Counted from the stretch's first letter, positions 7,182 to 15,478 are shown. The stretch is DNA of 26,497 nucleotides from JBAYGJ01 sp041666685 (GCA_041666685.1 JBAYGJ010000010.1:1-26497), one strand, 5' to 3'. The notes: generated by a model not told the origin, from the letters alone. Program-made: numbers and translations.

Positions 7182-7655
7182 TTAAGCCTTTTGTTTATCC
7201 TCAGGTTTTGCGACCACTGACGTAATAGCCTGGCCGCCGGCTTTGATGATGGCTTCTTTTGCCGACTTGGAGAAAGCTTCGGCAGTCACGAACAGCTTCT
7301 TCTTTACCGCCCCGGTACCGAGGATTTTCACCGACTGCTTCCTGTCCCCGATCAACCCAGCGTTGACGAGCCGTTCTTTATTGATGACAGAACCTGCTTC
7401 AAATATTTTTTCCAGCTGCCCGACATTGATCGGGACATGTCGCGGGAAAAAAGAAGTGAAGCCCCTGGACTTGGGGAGCTGCTGTAAAAACATCTTTAAC
7501 CCGCGGCGATACAAGTTTTTTCGTCCACCGGAGCGAGACCGCTGGCCTTTGGACCCCTTGCCGGCTGTCGTCCCATGACCTGAAGCGTCACCGCGTCCGA
7601 CTACTTTCCGTTTTTTAGTCGGATAGGCCTTTAAATTGGATAAATGTAATGCCAT
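7182..7655 (-). CDS. rplO: 50S ribosomal protein L15
   Basis: L15, 157 residues, binds 23S rRNA late in large-subunit assembly. The Gly/Arg/Lys-rich N-terminal arm (GRGDASGHGTTAGKGSKGQRS) and the following GGRKNLYRRGLKMFLQQLPKSRGF are characteristic, with the globular part ending in AIIKAGGQAITS. It begins only 2 bases after the rpsE stop, so there is no space for rpmD (L30), which normally separates the two. A short Lys/Glu-rich C-terminal tail (AKPEDKQKA) is present. Confidence 0.97.
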   Translation of the reverse strand: MALHLSNLKAYPTKKRKVVGRGDASGHGTTAGKGSKGQRSRSGGRKNLYRRGLKMFLQQLPKSRGFTSFFPRHVPINVGQLEKIFEAGSVINKERLVNAGLIGDRKQSVKILGTGAVKKKLFVTAEAFSKSAKEAIIKAGGQAITSVVAKPEDKQKA

Positions 7656-7657
7656 AG

Positions 7658-8179
7658 TTATTTGGTTGATTTTAGGTTCCTAATTTTCGCGATCTCATTC
7701 AATTTCTCCAAGGCCCCCAGGGTAGCCATCACGTTATTGACCTTGTTCTTTGAACCAAGCATCTTTGAAACGACATTCTTAACGCCGGCCAATTCCAGTA
7801 CTGCGCGCACCGCACCGCCGGCGATGACGCCAGACCCGACCGGTGCCGGTTTCAGCATGACTACGGCCGCGCCGAATTTGTTTCTGACTTTACACGGGAC
7901 CGTGTCATTGATGGTCGTGACGTTAATCAGGTTCTTTTTGGCGGACGCGACTGCCTTGTTGATGGCCAGTGACACATCGGCACCCTTTTTCAAACCCATG
8001 CCAACCCGTCCCTTGTGGTCGCCAATGACGACGCAAGCACGGAAATTCATCCGCTTGCCGCCGGCCATGACGCGGGTTACCCGGGCAATGTCGATCATTT
8101 TCTGGTCGAATTCGTCATCGCGTTCCTTCCGATCGCCCCGATGCCGTCCTCTTTGTTTGCCTTGTTTTTGGTCTATCAT
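7658..8179 (-). CDS. rpsE: 30S ribosomal protein S5
   Basis: S5, 173 residues, part of the decoding-fidelity centre with S4 and S12. A basic N-terminal extension (about residues 1-24, rich in Lys, Arg, Asp) precedes the double-stranded RNA-binding fold at VTRVMAGGKRMNFRACVVIG and the GVRAVLELAGVKNVVSK-type region of the C-terminal domain. It lies in standard spc order after rplR. The ATG is preceded by TTT and lacks a clear Shine-Dalgarno sequence. Confidence 0.97.
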   Translation of the reverse strand: MIDQKQGKQRGRHRGDRKERDDEFDQKMIDIARVTRVMAGGKRMNFRACVVIGDHKGRVGMGLKKGADVSLAINKAVASAKKNLINVTTINDTVPCKVRNKFGAAVVMLKPAPVGSGVIAGGAVRAVLELAGVKNVVSKMLGSKNKVNNVMATLGALEKLNEIAKIRNLKSTK

Positions 8180-8194
8180 AAATGTCCGATAATG

Positions 8195-8557
8195 TTAAAA
8201 TTTCAAGCCGCCATCCCGCATGCCCTCTGCTACTGCCGCCACCCGACCATGATACCGGTACCCGCGACGATCAAAAACGATCGTAGAAATTTTCGATGCC
8301 AGCGCCTTTTCCGCCACCGCTTTTCCCAAAGCCTTGCTATGATCGACTTTTTTCTGTCCCTGGGCCGCCTTGATAGCCGTATCATCTACCGACAGAAGCG
8401 TTTTACCCAAGTCGTCATTTATCAGCTGTACATAGGTATGGCGGAGACTACGGAAAATTGATGCCCGTGGCTTATCAGCGGTCCCGTGGATTTTTGCGCG
8501 GACCCGACGGCTACGGACGATTCTCTTATTTCGTTTGGCCTGTTGTGTGTTATGCAT
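8195..8557 (-). CDS. rplR: 50S ribosomal protein L18
   Basis: L18, 120 residues, binds 5S rRNA in the central protuberance. The N-terminal basic segment RIVRSRRVRAKIHGTADKPR and the core RASIFRSLRHTYVQLINDD are typical, as are VFDRRGYRYHGRVAAVAEGMRDGGLKF at the C-terminus read in parts. Length is standard. Order rplF-rplR-rpsE is conserved. Spacing from rplF is 13 bases. Confidence 0.97.
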   Translation of the reverse strand: MHNTQQAKRNKRIVRSRRVRAKIHGTADKPRASIFRSLRHTYVQLINDDLGKTLLSVDDTAIKAAQGQKKVDHSKALGKAVAEKALASKISTIVFDRRGYRYHGRVAAVAEGMRDGGLKF

Positions 8558-8570
8558 ATGCTTGTTCGGA

Positions 8571-9122
8571 TTATCCGGCTCCGGCAGTCTTAACGACTTT
8601 ACCGGCTTTCCGGCGGATTACCTCTCCGGAATATTTAATCCCCTTGCCCTTGTATGGTTCGGGTTTTTTAATGTCACGTATCTGGGCGGCGACTTGGCCG
8701 ACCAACTGCTTGTCGATCCCGGTAACGGTAATAGTATTCTTCTCAACCTTAATTTCGATTCCTTCGGGAAACTTGTATTCCACCGGGTGGGAAAAACCGA
8801 CATTGAGATTCAGCGAACGGCCGGCGACTGCGGCACGGAAACCTACCCCGGTAATTTCCAATTTTTTCGAAAAACCGTTCGTGACTCCCAGTACGGCATT
8901 ATTCAACAAGACTCGAGACAGGCCCCATAGCGAGCGCCCCTGCTTTTCGTCAACCCGGGCGACAGTAACGTTGAGCTGCCCCTCTGCCTGTGCCACAGCG
9001 ACCCATGGGTGCAATTCGACAGTCATGGTGCCTTTTGGCCCCTTGATGGTGACGACTTGCCCGGCAATCTTGGCTTCAACCCCGGTCGGTACACTGATTG
9101 GTTTTTTACCTATTCGTGGCAT
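8571..9122 (-). CDS. rplF: 50S ribosomal protein L6
   Basis: L6, 183 residues, has two related beta-alpha domains and binds helix 97 of 23S rRNA near the factor-binding site. MPRIGKKPISVPTGVEA at the N-terminus, WGLSRVLLNNAVLGVTNGF near residues 66-84, and the C-terminal EPYKGKGIKYSGEVIRRKAGK motif are diagnostic. Standard length and position between rpsH and rplR. The ATG is preceded by TTTAT with no Shine-Dalgarno sequence. Confidence 0.97.
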   Translation of the reverse strand: MPRIGKKPISVPTGVEAKIAGQVVTIKGPKGTMTVELHPWVAVAQAEGQLNVTVARVDEKQGRSLWGLSRVLLNNAVLGVTNGFSKKLEITGVGFRAAVAGRSLNLNVGFSHPVEYKFPEGIEIKVEKNTITVTGIDKQLVGQVAAQIRDIKKPEPYKGKGIKYSGEVIRRKAGKVVKTAGAG

Positions 9123-9143
9123 ATAAAAATTCTTTTCTTGGCA

Positions 9144-9539
9144 TTAATAAATTACGCACATGACTTCCCCGCCCAATTTCTGACGTTTCGCCTCTGAGTT
9201 GGTCATAAGCCCGCGGGACGTAGAAATGATCTGGATGCCTAAGCTTGGCAATACGCGGGGAATAGTCCTGGCCGGCTGGTAAATGCGCCGCCCCGGCTTG
9301 CTGACCCGATCCAGCCCCTGAATGACCGAAGCTCCATCTTGATATTTCAGGATGAGGCGGATCACTGGCCGGTTGGTCTGTGAGTCCTTGGATTGTTCTG
9401 CTTTCTTGATAAAATGTTCACGCTCTAATAATTGGGCGATATGCCATTTAACTTTTGAGGCCGGCAAAACGACTTCCGCTTTTTTGAGCGTTACCGCGTT
9501 ACGAATCCTGGTGAGCATGTCGGAAATTGGATCTGTCAT
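9144..9539 (-). CDS. rpsH: 30S ribosomal protein S8
   Basis: S8, 131 residues, a primary 16S rRNA-binding protein that in many bacteria also represses the spc message. MTDPISDMLTRIRNAVTLKK and the C-terminal STSRGLMTNSEAKRQKLGG are diagnostic. It sits between rpsN and rplF as usual. I saw no obvious mimic of the S8 rRNA site near rplE, but such folds cannot be assessed by eye. Confidence 0.97.
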   Translation of the reverse strand: MTDPISDMLTRIRNAVTLKKAEVVLPASKVKWHIAQLLEREHFIKKAEQSKDSQTNRPVIRLILKYQDGASVIQGLDRVSKPGRRIYQPARTIPRVLPSLGIQIISTSRGLMTNSEAKRQKLGGEVMCVIY

Positions 9540-9572
9540 ACGTTATGCGAAAATTATGTGTCAATTATTATG

Positions 9573-9758
9573 TTACCAACTAGCCTTACGAATTCCGGGA
9601 ATCTCTCCGTTATTAGCCAATTCTCGGAAGCAAATCCGGCAAAGATGGAAATCTCTCATATAGCCGCGATTGCGGCCGCATCGCCAACAGCGATGCACTG
9701 TCCGAGTGGAATATTTCGGCTTCATCTTTGATTTTGCGATTTTTGAAGCTTTCGCCAT
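9573..9758 (-). CDS. rpsN: 30S ribosomal protein S14, zinc-binding type Z
   Basis: A 61-residue short form of S14 carrying two CxxC pairs (C24/C27 and C40/C43) in CWRCGRNRG and CRICFRELA, so it is the zinc-binding type Z rather than the long Cys-free form. It ends in the usual GxIPGIRKASW. Its place between rplE and rpsH is conserved. No second, zinc-free paralogue is present in the window. Confidence 0.97.
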   Translation of the reverse strand: MAKASKIAKSKMKPKYSTRTVHRCWRCGRNRGYMRDFHLCRICFRELANNGEIPGIRKASW

Positions 9759-9767
9759 ATGTTGAAA

Positions 9768-10313
9768 TTAATTCTTCTTGAATGGGAAACCCAGCAACGT
9801 AAACAGTTCCAAGCCCTCTTCTTTTGATTTCGCATTGGTGGTCAGGCACACTTCCAGTCCATGAATGCGCTCCACTTCATCCGATCTGATCTCGGGGAAT
9901 ACGATATGCTCCTTGAAACCGATGGTCAGGTTGCCGTGCTCATCGACGCCCTTGGGATTCACTCCCTGAAAATCCCGTACCCGGGCCAGGGCGACATTCA
10001 TGAGCTTGTCGACAAAATCATACATCCGATTGCCCCGGAGAGTCACCATGACGCCGACGGTCATACCCTGACGGATCTTGAAGGCGGAAATGGATTTTTT
10101 CGCGCGGGCCAGCATTGGTTTTTGTCCGGAAATTCTGGTGAGCGTATTAACTACCGCATCAATAAATTTATCGTCTTTCAGCGACTTGCCGACGCCGCTA
10201 TTCAGCACAACTTTTGTCAGACGTGGCACGGCCATCACATTTTTATACCCGAAACGCTTCTCCATCGCGGGCACCACTAGTTTGAAATATTTTGCTTTTA
10301 ATCGAGGTATCAT
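9768..10313 (-). CDS. rplE: 50S ribosomal protein L5
   Basis: L5, 181 residues, binds 5S rRNA and contacts S13 and P-site tRNA. The block VMAVPRLTKVVLNSGVG, the segment KKSISAFKIRQGMTVG and the later NLTIGFKEHIVFPEI are typical. Length and location between rplX and rpsN are normal. Stop TAA is 9 bases before rpsN. Confidence 0.97.
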   Translation of the reverse strand: MIPRLKAKYFKLVVPAMEKRFGYKNVMAVPRLTKVVLNSGVGKSLKDDKFIDAVVNTLTRISGQKPMLARAKKSISAFKIRQGMTVGVMVTLRGNRMYDFVDKLMNVALARVRDFQGVNPKGVDEHGNLTIGFKEHIVFPEIRSDEVERIHGLEVCLTTNAKSKEEGLELFTLLGFPFKKN

Positions 10314-10318
10314 AGTAG

Positions 10319-10627
10319 TTATATGTTCTGCTTACATTTGCGGCAAATCCTGATTTTTTTGCCGTCTTTTGAGCGTGTAAATCCGACTTTCACCGGCTTA
10401 TTGCATTTACTGCAAAATAACAGGACGTTTGACGCGTGGACCGGCGCGTTATACCGGACAACCTGCCCCTTCTCACCCATTTTCTTGGGGCGGACATTTT
10501 TAGCCATCATATTCATGCCCTCGACGACGACTTTATTTGACTGAGGGAATGTCTGGAGGACCTTCCCCTTCTTGCCGCGGTCTTTACCGGTTATTATTTG
10601 GACTGTGTCGTTTTTCTTGAGATACAT
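10319..10627 (-). CDS. rplX: 50S ribosomal protein L24 with C-terminal zinc ribbon
   Basis: L24, 102 residues, an early assembly protein of the large subunit. The KOW motif lies near residues 6-32 (DTVQIITGKDRGKKGKVLQ). The C-terminal half has two Cys pairs, C72/C75 and C95/C98, forming the zinc-ribbon end seen in many bacterial L24 proteins. Order rplN-rplX-rplE is conserved, with 5-base gaps either side. Start context is GCATATG. Confidence 0.97.
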   Translation of the reverse strand: MYLKKNDTVQIITGKDRGKKGKVLQTFPQSNKVVVEGMNMMAKNVRPKKMGEKGQVVRYNAPVHASNVLLFCSKCNKPVKVGFTRSKDGKKIRICRKCKQNI

Positions 10628-10632
10628 ATGCG

Positions 10633-11004
10633 TTAGAGTACTTCAGGGGCTAATGAAATAATTTTTGCAAATCCTTTATTCCTCAATTCACGGGCGACTG
10701 GCCCAAAGATCCGGGTGCCGCGCGGTTCTTTTGTCTTTGTGTCAATCATGACTGCGGCATTATCATCAAAACGGATATAGGAACCATCGGGACGGCGGTA
10801 TTCTTTTCTCTGACGGACAATAACCATATGCGCCACCTCTCCCTTTTTAACCATGGCATGCGGGACCGCTTCCTTGACGCTGACCGTCACGATGTCGCCG
10901 AGCTGGGCGTACCGTTTCTTATACCCGCCCAATACCCTAATGACCATCACGCGCCGGGCGCCTGTGTTATCCGCAATAGTCATTGTTGAACGTGGCTGAA
11001 TCAT
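10633..11004 (-). CDS. rplN: 50S ribosomal protein L14
   Basis: L14, 123 residues, forms bridges to 16S rRNA at the subunit interface. MIQPRSTMTIADNTGARRV and the C-terminal TRIFGPVARELRNKGFAKIISLAPEVL read in parts are near-invariant signatures. Length is standard. It heads the spc segment and follows rpsQ by 15 bases without an obvious promoter, so S10 and spc segments probably form one message. Confidence 0.98.
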   Translation of the reverse strand: MIQPRSTMTIADNTGARRVMVIRVLGGYKKRYAQLGDIVTVSVKEAVPHAMVKKGEVAHMVIVRQRKEYRRPDGSYIRFDDNAAVMIDTKTKEPRGTRIFGPVARELRNKGFAKIISLAPEVL

Positions 11005-11019
11005 ATGTGTATGCGAGAG

Positions 11020-11265
11020 TTAGGAAATCTTTTTTACGACGCGCCAGCGCTTGTCCCGGCTCATCGGGCGAGTCTCTTCGATGATGACAACGTCGCCGAC
11101 GTGGTATTCATTCTTTTCATCATGCGCTTTGAAAGTATTTCTGACGGTGTACTGTTTGAGATACTTAGGATGCTTTTTGACGCGTTCCACCCTGACCACG
11201 ACAGTCTTGTCCATCTTATCCTTGGTTATCACCCCTTGAAGTTGTCGTTTCGTTGTAGCTGCCAT
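11020..11265 (-). CDS. rpsQ: 30S ribosomal protein S17
   Basis: S17, 81 residues, an OB-fold protein that binds the 5' domain of 16S rRNA. RQLQGVITKDKMDKTVVVRV and the C-terminal VGDVVIIEETRPMSRDKRWRV read in parts are typical. It lies 3 bases after rpmC in conserved order. The start context is AATATATG. Confidence 0.97.
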   Translation of the reverse strand: MAATTKRQLQGVITKDKMDKTVVVRVERVKKHPKYLKQYTVRNTFKAHDEKNEYHVGDVVIIEETRPMSRDKRWRVVKKIS

Positions 11266-11268
11266 ATA

Positions 11269-11487
11269 TTATTTTTTTACTTGCTGGTGATATTCTTTAA
11301 CTTTACCCTTCTCCTTCAAAATAGTCAGTAGGCGTGCGATCAAATGGCGCGCTTCTCTCAGCTCCCTGACATCCTTGTGTTGCTTGGTGCTGACTTTGAA
11401 CCGCAATTCTCTCAACTGTTCCTGCTGCACTTTCAGGAGCTTCTTCAGTTCATCTTCGCTTTTTTGCCGTAATTCCTTGATTTCCAT
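11269..11487 (-). CDS. rpmC: 50S ribosomal protein L29
   Basis: L29, 72 residues, two long helices lying near the tunnel exit. MEIKELRQKSEDELKKLLK and the conserved LRELRFKVSTKQHKDVRELRE segment identify it, followed by RHLIARLLTILKEK. It starts 2 bases after the rplP stop. An AAGGA lies about 9 bases before the ATG, one of the better Shine-Dalgarno-like sequences in the cluster. Confidence 0.96.
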   Translation of the reverse strand: MEIKELRQKSEDELKKLLKVQQEQLRELRFKVSTKQHKDVRELREARHLIARLLTILKEKGKVKEYHQQVKK

Positions 11488-11489
11488 AT

Positions 11490-11900
11490 TTAAATATCCT
11501 TACTCATGAATTTTGTAGTCACCGAAAGTTTATGTGATGCGAGCCGCAATGCTTCCTGGGCGACCGACCGGTCAACTCCGTCCATCTCGAACAAGATCAT
11601 GCCCGGTTTCACGACAGCCACATAATGGTCGACATTGCCTTTGCCGCCGCCCATGGGCGATTCGTTGCCGTGGAGAGTCACTGGTTTATCAGGAAATATT
11701 CGGATCCACACTTTTCCGCCCTTATGCAGGAAACGCGTAACCGCACGCCTGGCCGCCTCGATCTGCCGGGAAGATACCCAGCCATTTTGGAGCGCTTTCA
11801 GTCCATAGCTGCCGAAATCCAGGTTATTTTTGGAATATGACGTTCCATAAATCCTACCTTTGTGCCACTTCCGGTGTTTAACTTTTTTCGGAATTAACAT
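11490..11900 (-). CDS. rplP: 50S ribosomal protein L16
   Basis: L16, 136 residues, lies near the peptidyl-transferase centre and A-site tRNA. MLIPKKVKHRKWHKGR, the FGSYGLKALQNGWVSSRQIEAAR region and the HGNESPMGGGKGNVDHY loop are diagnostic. Length is standard. It follows rpsC by 3 bases. An AAGGG sequence 8-11 bases upstream could act as a weak Shine-Dalgarno site; the start context is ATATATG. Confidence 0.98.
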   Translation of the reverse strand: MLIPKKVKHRKWHKGRIYGTSYSKNNLDFGSYGLKALQNGWVSSRQIEAARRAVTRFLHKGGKVWIRIFPDKPVTLHGNESPMGGGKGNVDHYVAVVKPGMILFEMDGVDRSVAQEALRLASHKLSVTTKFMSKDI

Positions 11901-11903
11901 ATA

Positions 11904-12563
11904 TTATCCCTTCTGTTCTTCGGTGGTTTTATTAAATACCATGCCGCGGTTGATCCAGACTTTCACCCCGACGGCCCCATACGTTGTAAACGCGGCTCCC
12001 CTGGCATAATCAATATCAGCCCGCAACGTATGCAATGGGACGCTGCCCTGACCAAATTTTTCTGTTCTGGCAATTTCCGCACCGTTGAGACGTCCGGCAA
12101 TGATGATTTTCACACCTTTTGCGCCAGCCTGCGAAACCTGTTCAATTGACCGTTTTGCGGCACGGCGGAACGGGATGCGCTTTTCCAGCTGTTCAATAAT
12201 CCCCTGACACACCAGTTGGGCACTCAAATATATCTTTTCGACCTCGTGAATATTCAAAGTCAAGTTCTTCTTCTTTTCCATGAATTTCTTTTTGATCTCT
12301 TTTTTGAGATCCTCGGCGCCCTGGCCGCCGCGTCCGATCACCACGCCCGGCTTGGCGGTAAAAATATTCACGGCTAACTCAGCCCCGGAACGCTCAATTT
12401 CAACTTTGGCCACGCTTGCCTCACGGAGTTTGCGGTAGAGAAATTTTCGGATCCTGATGTCCTGCTCCAAGAACTTGGCGTAGTCCTTTTTGGCAAACCA
12501 TTTGGATTTCCACCCGATATTTACCCCTAACCGGAAAGCTGTTGGATGTACTTTTTGTCCCAT
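11904..12563 (-). CDS. rpsC: 30S ribosomal protein S3
   Basis: S3, 219 residues, lies at the mRNA entry tunnel. MGQKVHPTAFRLGVN is the usual start; a KH domain carries GVVIGRGGQGAEDLKKEI at about 74-91 (GRGG in place of the usual GKxG), and the C-terminal domain includes GAKGVKIIIAGRLNGAEIAR and WINRG. Length is normal for bacterial S3 with a short tail. It follows rplV by 4 bases. Confidence 0.97.
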   Translation of the reverse strand: MGQKVHPTAFRLGVNIGWKSKWFAKKDYAKFLEQDIRIRKFLYRKLREASVAKVEIERSGAELAVNIFTAKPGVVIGRGGQGAEDLKKEIKKKFMEKKKNLTLNIHEVEKIYLSAQLVCQGIIEQLEKRIPFRRAAKRSIEQVSQAGAKGVKIIIAGRLNGAEIARTEKFGQGSVPLHTLRADIDYARGAAFTTYGAVGVKVWINRGMVFNKTTEEQKG

Positions 12564-12567
12564 AGTC

Positions 12568-13116
12568 TTATCGTTCCCCTAAGCGTCTTGAAAACTTATC
12601 TTTAATGTTTTTTAGATTGATCAATGGCTTCTTCTCGCCTGTTCCCGTCTCTTCAGCCGAAGGCCTGCCTTTCGCCTCATGTTTAATATCATCAAAACCC
12701 ACTACTGGCTGAGCAGCCTTAACTTTTGCATCTACAGCCTTGGATACTTTCTGCACTTTTTTACCCTTTCCTTTTCCCGCTATGACCCGTTCGTCCAAAA
12801 TGATGGTGATATGGCTTGATTTTTTCAATATCGGGGCGGCCCGTCCGAAGGCACGAGGTTTCCATCGTTTCAGGCTGGGACCCATATCGACAAAAGCTTT
12901 TTTTACAAACAGGGTTTCTTTCTTTATTTGGAAATTATTTTCAGCATTGGCAACAGCCGATTTGAGCAATTTCAGCACAGGGCGGACAGCTTCTTTCTGG
13001 AGGTACATCAGGCGGTGTTCGGCCTCATCAATAGCATAGCCGCGGATCACATCCACCACCAGCCGCACTTTGCGGGGTGACATTCGTAAAAATCTTAGTC
13101 TGGCTCTTACTTCCAT
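12568..13116 (-). CDS. rplV: 50S ribosomal protein L22 with long C-terminal extension
   Basis: L22 lines the peptide exit tunnel. The core occupies about residues 1-115 with RMSPRKVRLVVDVIRG, the tunnel-facing loop near AFVDMGPSLKRWKPRAFGRA and SSHITIILDE. The protein then runs on to residue 182 with a Lys/Ala/Glu-rich tail absent from the usual 110-residue L22. The tail begins VIAGKGKGKKVQKVSKAVDA and ends in KFSRRLGER. It looks unstructured; no known domain is recognised. Standard position between rpsS and rpsC. Confidence 0.96.
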   Translation of the reverse strand: MEVRARLRFLRMSPRKVRLVVDVIRGYAIDEAEHRLMYLQKEAVRPVLKLLKSAVANAENNFQIKKETLFVKKAFVDMGPSLKRWKPRAFGRAAPILKKSSHITIILDERVIAGKGKGKKVQKVSKAVDAKVKAAQPVVGFDDIKHEAKGRPSAEETGTGEKKPLINLKNIKDKFSRRLGER

Positions 13117-13131
13117 ACAAATTGATATAGA

Positions 13132-13494
13132 TTATTTAGCCGGTGGCGTAGCCTTGCCTGCTTCCGGGGCTGCAGTCTGAGCTTTTTGCAACTCAGCTTT
13201 TTGGGCCAATGCTGCGGCCGCTTCCTCATCGCGCTGCATGCGTCCGCCGTGTTTCACAAACTTCCTGGTCTGAGAAAATTCCCCTAACCGGTGGCCGACC
13301 ATGTTCTCGACTGCATAGACGGTGACATGATCGCGGCCGTTATGGACGCCAAATGTAAATCCGACCATCTCCGGCGTGATGACAGAATCACGTGACCACG
13401 TCTTGATGACGGTCCGGTCGCCGGCTTTGAGTTTTGAGATTTTTTTGAGGAGGTTTAGGTCAGTAAACGGACCTTTTTTGAGACTTCGTGACAT
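13132..13494 (-). CDS. rpsS: 30S ribosomal protein S19 with Ala/Gln-rich tail
   Basis: S19 binds 16S rRNA with S13 in the head of the small subunit. The core, residues 1-88, shows MSRSLKKGPF, TWSRDSVITPEMVGFTFGVHNG and MVGHRLGEFSQTRKFVKHGG. Residues 89-120 form an extension rich in Ala, Gln, Glu and Pro, longer than the usual 90-95 residues. Conserved order rplB-rpsS-rplV. No Shine-Dalgarno sequence is visible ahead of the ATG. Confidence 0.97.
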   Translation of the reverse strand: MSRSLKKGPFTDLNLLKKISKLKAGDRTVIKTWSRDSVITPEMVGFTFGVHNGRDHVTVYAVENMVGHRLGEFSQTRKFVKHGGRMQRDEEAAAALAQKAELQKAQTAAPEAGKATPPAK

Positions 13495-13516
13495 AATAAA
13501 TGGTTGGTAAGATAAA

Positions 13517-14347
13517 TTATTTTCTGCGATGGACGATCAGTGCGTCGGAATATTTTCCTGCTTTACGGGTTTTGACGCCCAACGCCGGTTTGCCCCACGG
13601 GGTCTTCGGATGCTTCAAACCGATCGGATTGTGGCCTTCGCCGCCGCCATGCGGATGATCGACCGGATTCATGGCCTTGCCGCGGACAGTCGGCTTGATC
13701 CCGCGCCATCGGGTCCTGCCTGCTTTACCTAAGCGGATATTTTCATGGTCTGTATTTGAAACCTGGCCAATAGTGGCTAGGCATGCCGCATTAAAAATAC
13801 GAATCTCACCAGAGGGCAGCTTCAGCTGGGCGGTACCGCCCTCGACTGCCTGGACAATAGCACCAGAACCGGCTGAACGGACGATAGTCCCTGATGTGCC
13901 GGGGAACAACTCGACATCATGGACGGTGATTCCGACCGGTAGATTGCCGAGCGGCGAACGATGCCCGGTCTTGATCTCAGACTTTTCTTTTGACGTCACC
14001 ACCGAATCGCCAACCTTCAGACCATTCGGAGCAATGATATAACTTTTATCTCCGTTTGCATACTGTATCAGGGCCAGCCAGGCGGTCCGGTTCGGGTCAT
14101 ACTCCAATGCAATAATTTTTGCCGGCTCATCAAAACGCATCCGGCGGTTATCAATGATCCGGTAATAACGGGCATGCCCGCCGCCGCGGTGCCGTACGGT
14201 AATCTTGCCCTGGTTATTCCGTCCCGATTGTTTGCCGAGGGCGACCAGTAAATTCTTTTCCGGCCGCTTCTTAGTAAGTTCGGTGCGAACGACGCTCTTA
14301 GAAAACCTGCGTCCCGGGGTAGTTGGATTGTGTAGCTTTATTGCCAT
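13517..14347 (-). CDS. rplB: 50S ribosomal protein L2
   Basis: L2, 276 residues, one of the most conserved large-subunit proteins and needed for peptidyl transferase activity. The NNQGKITVRHRGGGHARYYR region, the SH3-like middle part, and the C-terminal VDHPHGGGEGHNPIGLKHPK (with the conserved His) are intact. Length is typical. It begins 5 bases after rplW, with the start context AATATATATG; the rplW end supplies GGAAGGG about 11 bases upstream. Confidence 0.98.
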   Translation of the reverse strand: MAIKLHNPTTPGRRFSKSVVRTELTKKRPEKNLLVALGKQSGRNNQGKITVRHRGGGHARYYRIIDNRRMRFDEPAKIIALEYDPNRTAWLALIQYANGDKSYIIAPNGLKVGDSVVTSKEKSEIKTGHRSPLGNLPVGITVHDVELFPGTSGTIVRSAGSGAIVQAVEGGTAQLKLPSGEIRIFNAACLATIGQVSNTDHENIRLGKAGRTRWRGIKPTVRGKAMNPVDHPHGGGEGHNPIGLKHPKTPWGKPALGVKTRKAGKYSDALIVHRRK

Positions 14348-14352
14348 ATATA

Positions 14353-14844
14353 TTATAACCCTTCCTGAATTTCAATTTTCTGGCCGGCAGCTAGTGTAAT
14401 GACGGCTTTTTTCCAGGCTTTCGTCTGGCCTTCGCTGCGGCCATACCTGATCTTTTTACCGCGGACATTCATGATATTCACCTTGATCGGGTCAACACCG
14501 TATAACTTCCGAATTGCTTTCCGGACTTCAACTCGGTTTGTCCCTGGGGCGACCTGGAAAATATACTGGTTGTACATGCCGATCAACGACCCTTTTTCAC
14601 TGATCAATGGCTTGATCAGGACACGATACGCATTTCCGGTGTCCTCTTTCGTGATCTTGGATTTTTTTGCCTTACCTTCAGTTTTGTCCGGGGTAGCGGC
14701 CTGCTTCTTTTCCGGAATAGGCGCGATCTTCACTTTCTCCGGCATCTTTTTCTCATCCGGCACCTTTGGTGATACCTTGCCTTTTTCGGTTTTTTCTCCT
14801 TTTGCTGGATCCTTCTTTGATTTGAATGTATCAAAAATTCCCAT
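14353..14844 (-). CDS. rplW: 50S ribosomal protein L23 with basic N-terminal extension
   Basis: L23 lies at the tunnel exit and docks trigger factor and SRP. The core begins near residue 72 (YRVLIKPLISEKGSLIGMYN) and includes YIFQVAPGTNRVEVRKAIRK and VNIMNVRGKKIRYGR. In front is an extension of about 68 residues, low complexity, Lys/Pro/Glu-rich, beginning MGIFDTFKSKKDPAKG. The ORF is continuous and the ATG lies 4 bases after the rplD stop, so the long form is likely genuine, although an internal start cannot be excluded. Confidence 0.95.
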   Translation of the reverse strand: MGIFDTFKSKKDPAKGEKTEKGKVSPKVPDEKKMPEKVKIAPIPEKKQAATPDKTEGKAKKSKITKEDTGNAYRVLIKPLISEKGSLIGMYNQYIFQVAPGTNRVEVRKAIRKLYGVDPIKVNIMNVRGKKIRYGRSEGQTKAWKKAVITLAAGQKIEIQEGL

Positions 14845-14848
14845 AAAA

Positions 14849-15478
14849 TTATTTCAGATAGGTCTTGGTTATGACTTCCAGACTGGCTTTTGGCATGAAT
14901 AATGTCTCATGATTCAGTACGTCGACGACGTTCAAACTGTCGGCATTGATGGTCTTGAGATACGGGATGTTCCTGGTGGATTTAATGATCACCTGATCAG
15001 CCTTCGGCAATGCCAATAAAATTGTTTTTTTCAACGGAAGTTTGGAAATAGATGCCACAAAATCCTTAGTCTTGATCGCTTTTGGGGCCAATTCATCAAT
15101 AAGGACAATATTCTTTTCTTTTGCCCGGTCACTGAGCACCATAAACAGTGCCTGACGCTTTGCCTTTCGATTCATTTTCAGCGAGAAATTACGGTCTGAG
15201 CGCGGCCCGAACGTAACGCTGCCGCCTTTCCAAAGAGGAGATCGAATAGAACCATGACGGGCTCGGCCGGTGCCTTTTTGACGCCAGGGTTTTTTGCCGC
15301 CGCCCCGTACTTCGGAGCGATTCTTGGTATGGGCGATAGCTACTCGGGAATTGGCCAGCTGAGTCCTCACGGCTTGCTGGATCACCTGCGGCTTGACGGC
15401 CACAGCGAATATTTTCGGTTCGAGCGCTACCTCGCTTACCTTGGTGCCGGTTGAATTGTAGACAATAACTTTTGACAT
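14849..15478 (-). CDS. rplD: 50S ribosomal protein L4
   Basis: L4, 209 residues, reaches the exit tunnel through an internal loop. The loop motif GGGKKPWRQKGTGRARHGS and the following RSPLWKGGSVTFGPRSDRNF are diagnostic. In some bacteria L4 represses its own S10 operon at the leader; whether that holds here is unknown. It starts 2 bases after rplC. Confidence 0.97.
   Translation of the reverse strand: MSKVIVYNSTGTKVSEVALEPKIFAVAVKPQVIQQAVRTQLANSRVAIAHTKNRSEVRGGGKKPWRQKGTGRARHGSIRSPLWKGGSVTFGPRSDRNFSLKMNRKAKRQALFMVLSDRAKEKNIVLIDELAPKAIKTKDFVASISKLPLKKTILLALPKADQVIIKSTRNIPYLKTINADSLNVVDVLNHETLFMPKASLEVITKTYLK

Noticed and set aside
8458..9126. 222-residue + strand ORF over rplF and part of rplR
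   Set aside because: Antisense to two firm ribosomal-protein genes; no domain or start signal.
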